DNA of 64,000 nucleotides from Bacteroidales bacterium (GTDB lineage Bacteria; Bacteroidota; Bacteroidia; Bacteroidales; ML635J-15), in NCBI GenBank assembly GCA_017651185.1, contig JAGCDJ010000017.1, forward strand, positions 1-64,000. The letters are read 5' to 3'. The notes beneath the pieces were generated by a model. That model had not been told where the DNA came from, did no database searches, and saw only the letters and a program-made list of their open reading frames with translations. Positions 63,614 to 64,000 of the stretch are shown one piece after another. How positions within the stretch are numbered: position 1 is the first letter of the stretch; each line of letters starts with the position of its first letter. Made by a program: the position numbers and the translations under genes.

Positions 63614-64000
63614 ATGAGAAGATTTTTGTCATTAATAGTCATTTTGTGCATGTCGTTTGCCCTGTTTGCCGATGGCGTAACCTTCACTGGCAAGGCGCCT
63701 GCGAGGGTTGGAGTAGGGCAACGGATGCAGGTTCAATATACAATCAACGAAAAGCCATCGTCAATACAGCTGGGCAGTATTCCCGGATTCAAGATGGTTG
63801 GAGGACCGTCGCAGAGTTCCAGTTCTAGCGTCAGCATTGTGAACGGAAGCATGACGAGCAGCAATACATATACTTATACCTATACTCTCGAAGCGGTTTC
63901 GGAAGGAACATACACTCTCGAAGGTGCCATTGCAGTAGTCGGCGGAACAAAATACACATCAAACAGCATTTCGGTTACCGTGCAGAAGGAAGCCGTACAG
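63614..64000 (+). CDS. batD: BatD family protein (5' part, cut by the window end)
   Basis: 129 codons are present. A signal peptide MRRFLSLIVILCMSFALFA is followed by the typical VTFTGKAPARVGVGQRMQVQY and GFKMVGGPSQSSS phrases of BatD, a periplasmic protein with several beta-sandwich domains in the Bat (Bacteroides aerotolerance) cluster. No stop occurs before the window ends. Other Bat genes would be expected upstream in the usual order but are not visible here. Confidence 0.8.
   Translation, partial: MRRFLSLIVILCMSFALFADGVTFTGKAPARVGVGQRMQVQYTINEKPSSIQLGSIPGFKMVGGPSQSSSSSVSIVNGSMTSSNTYTYTYTLEAVSEGTYTLEGAIAVVGGTKYTSNSISVTVQKEAVQ

Overview
The window looks like a chromosomal segment of an uncultured member of the Bacteroidales (phylum Bacteroidota). 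The evidence is of four kinds: several secreted proteins with type IX secretion sorting domains (types A and B), a TonB-dependent receptor with a carboxypeptidase-like N-terminal domain, an RprX/RprY-like two-component pair, and a promoter grammar (TTTG, 18-22 bases, TAnnTTTG) seen in front of both tRNAs and many genes. Shine-Dalgarno sequences are largely absent. An anaerobic ribonucleotide reductase (nrdD/nrdG) points to life without oxygen. No rRNA, prophage, CRISPR array or complete insertion sequence was found.

Layout. 1-2.0 kb: aspS. 2.1-3.7 kb: an AAA ATPase with a nuclease-like tail behind a 54-bp tandem repeat. 3.8-6.8 kb: a HEAT-like protein, a TPR histidine kinase and a LuxR-type regulator, overlapping. 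7.3-9.7 kb: ychF-hisS. 9.8-15.2 kb: two large T9SS-secreted proteins, one a subtilase. 15.3-20.7 kb: mnmD, a SIMPL protein, a lipoprotein, ogt and a TonB receptor. 20.9-26.1 kb: zinc-ribbon protein, M17 aminopeptidase, pdxA, malic enzyme, M23/LysM peptidase. 26.2-28.8 kb: nrdD-nrdG. 29.2-32.6 kb: dapD, glycosyltransferase, YrdC/Sua5 and prmC. 32.7-35.4 kb: tRNA-Asp, a PorE-like OmpA protein, a DUF1294 protein, tRNA-Phe. 35.7-37.5 kb: M16 peptidase and O-methyltransferase. 37.8-42.4 kb: universal stress protein, T9SS type B protein, TPR protein. 42.4-44.5 kb: rnr. 44.7-46.1 kb: a REP-type transposase fused to a DprA-like domain, hairpins, and a 6S-like structured RNA. 46.1-49.3 kb: an AT-rich accessory operon (beta-barrel, FISUMP lipoprotein, membrane protein). 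49.6-52.1 kb: ruvB, yidD and an HTH regulator. 52.3-53.5 kb: a degenerate FtsA-like protein, divergent from that regulator across a cluster of TTTAAGC boxes. 53.6-55.8 kb: rprY/rprX. 56.0-57.7 kb: a PafA-type phosphatase homologue that has lost most active-site residues. 57.8-63.2 kb: two related AAA ATPases with leader tandem repeats around an unknown gene and a small ORF, then a DUF2779 nuclease-like protein, among dispersed repeats. 63.6 kb to the end: the 5' part of a batD-like gene.

The most novel-looking items are: (1) the divergent HTH regulator / pseudo-FtsA pair with its operator-like box array; (2) three AAA ATPases, each preceded by its own short tandem repeat; (3) the pseudo-phosphatase; (4) the RAYT-DprA-like fusion next to a 6S-like RNA. 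All functional statements come from reading motifs and context; no database search was run.
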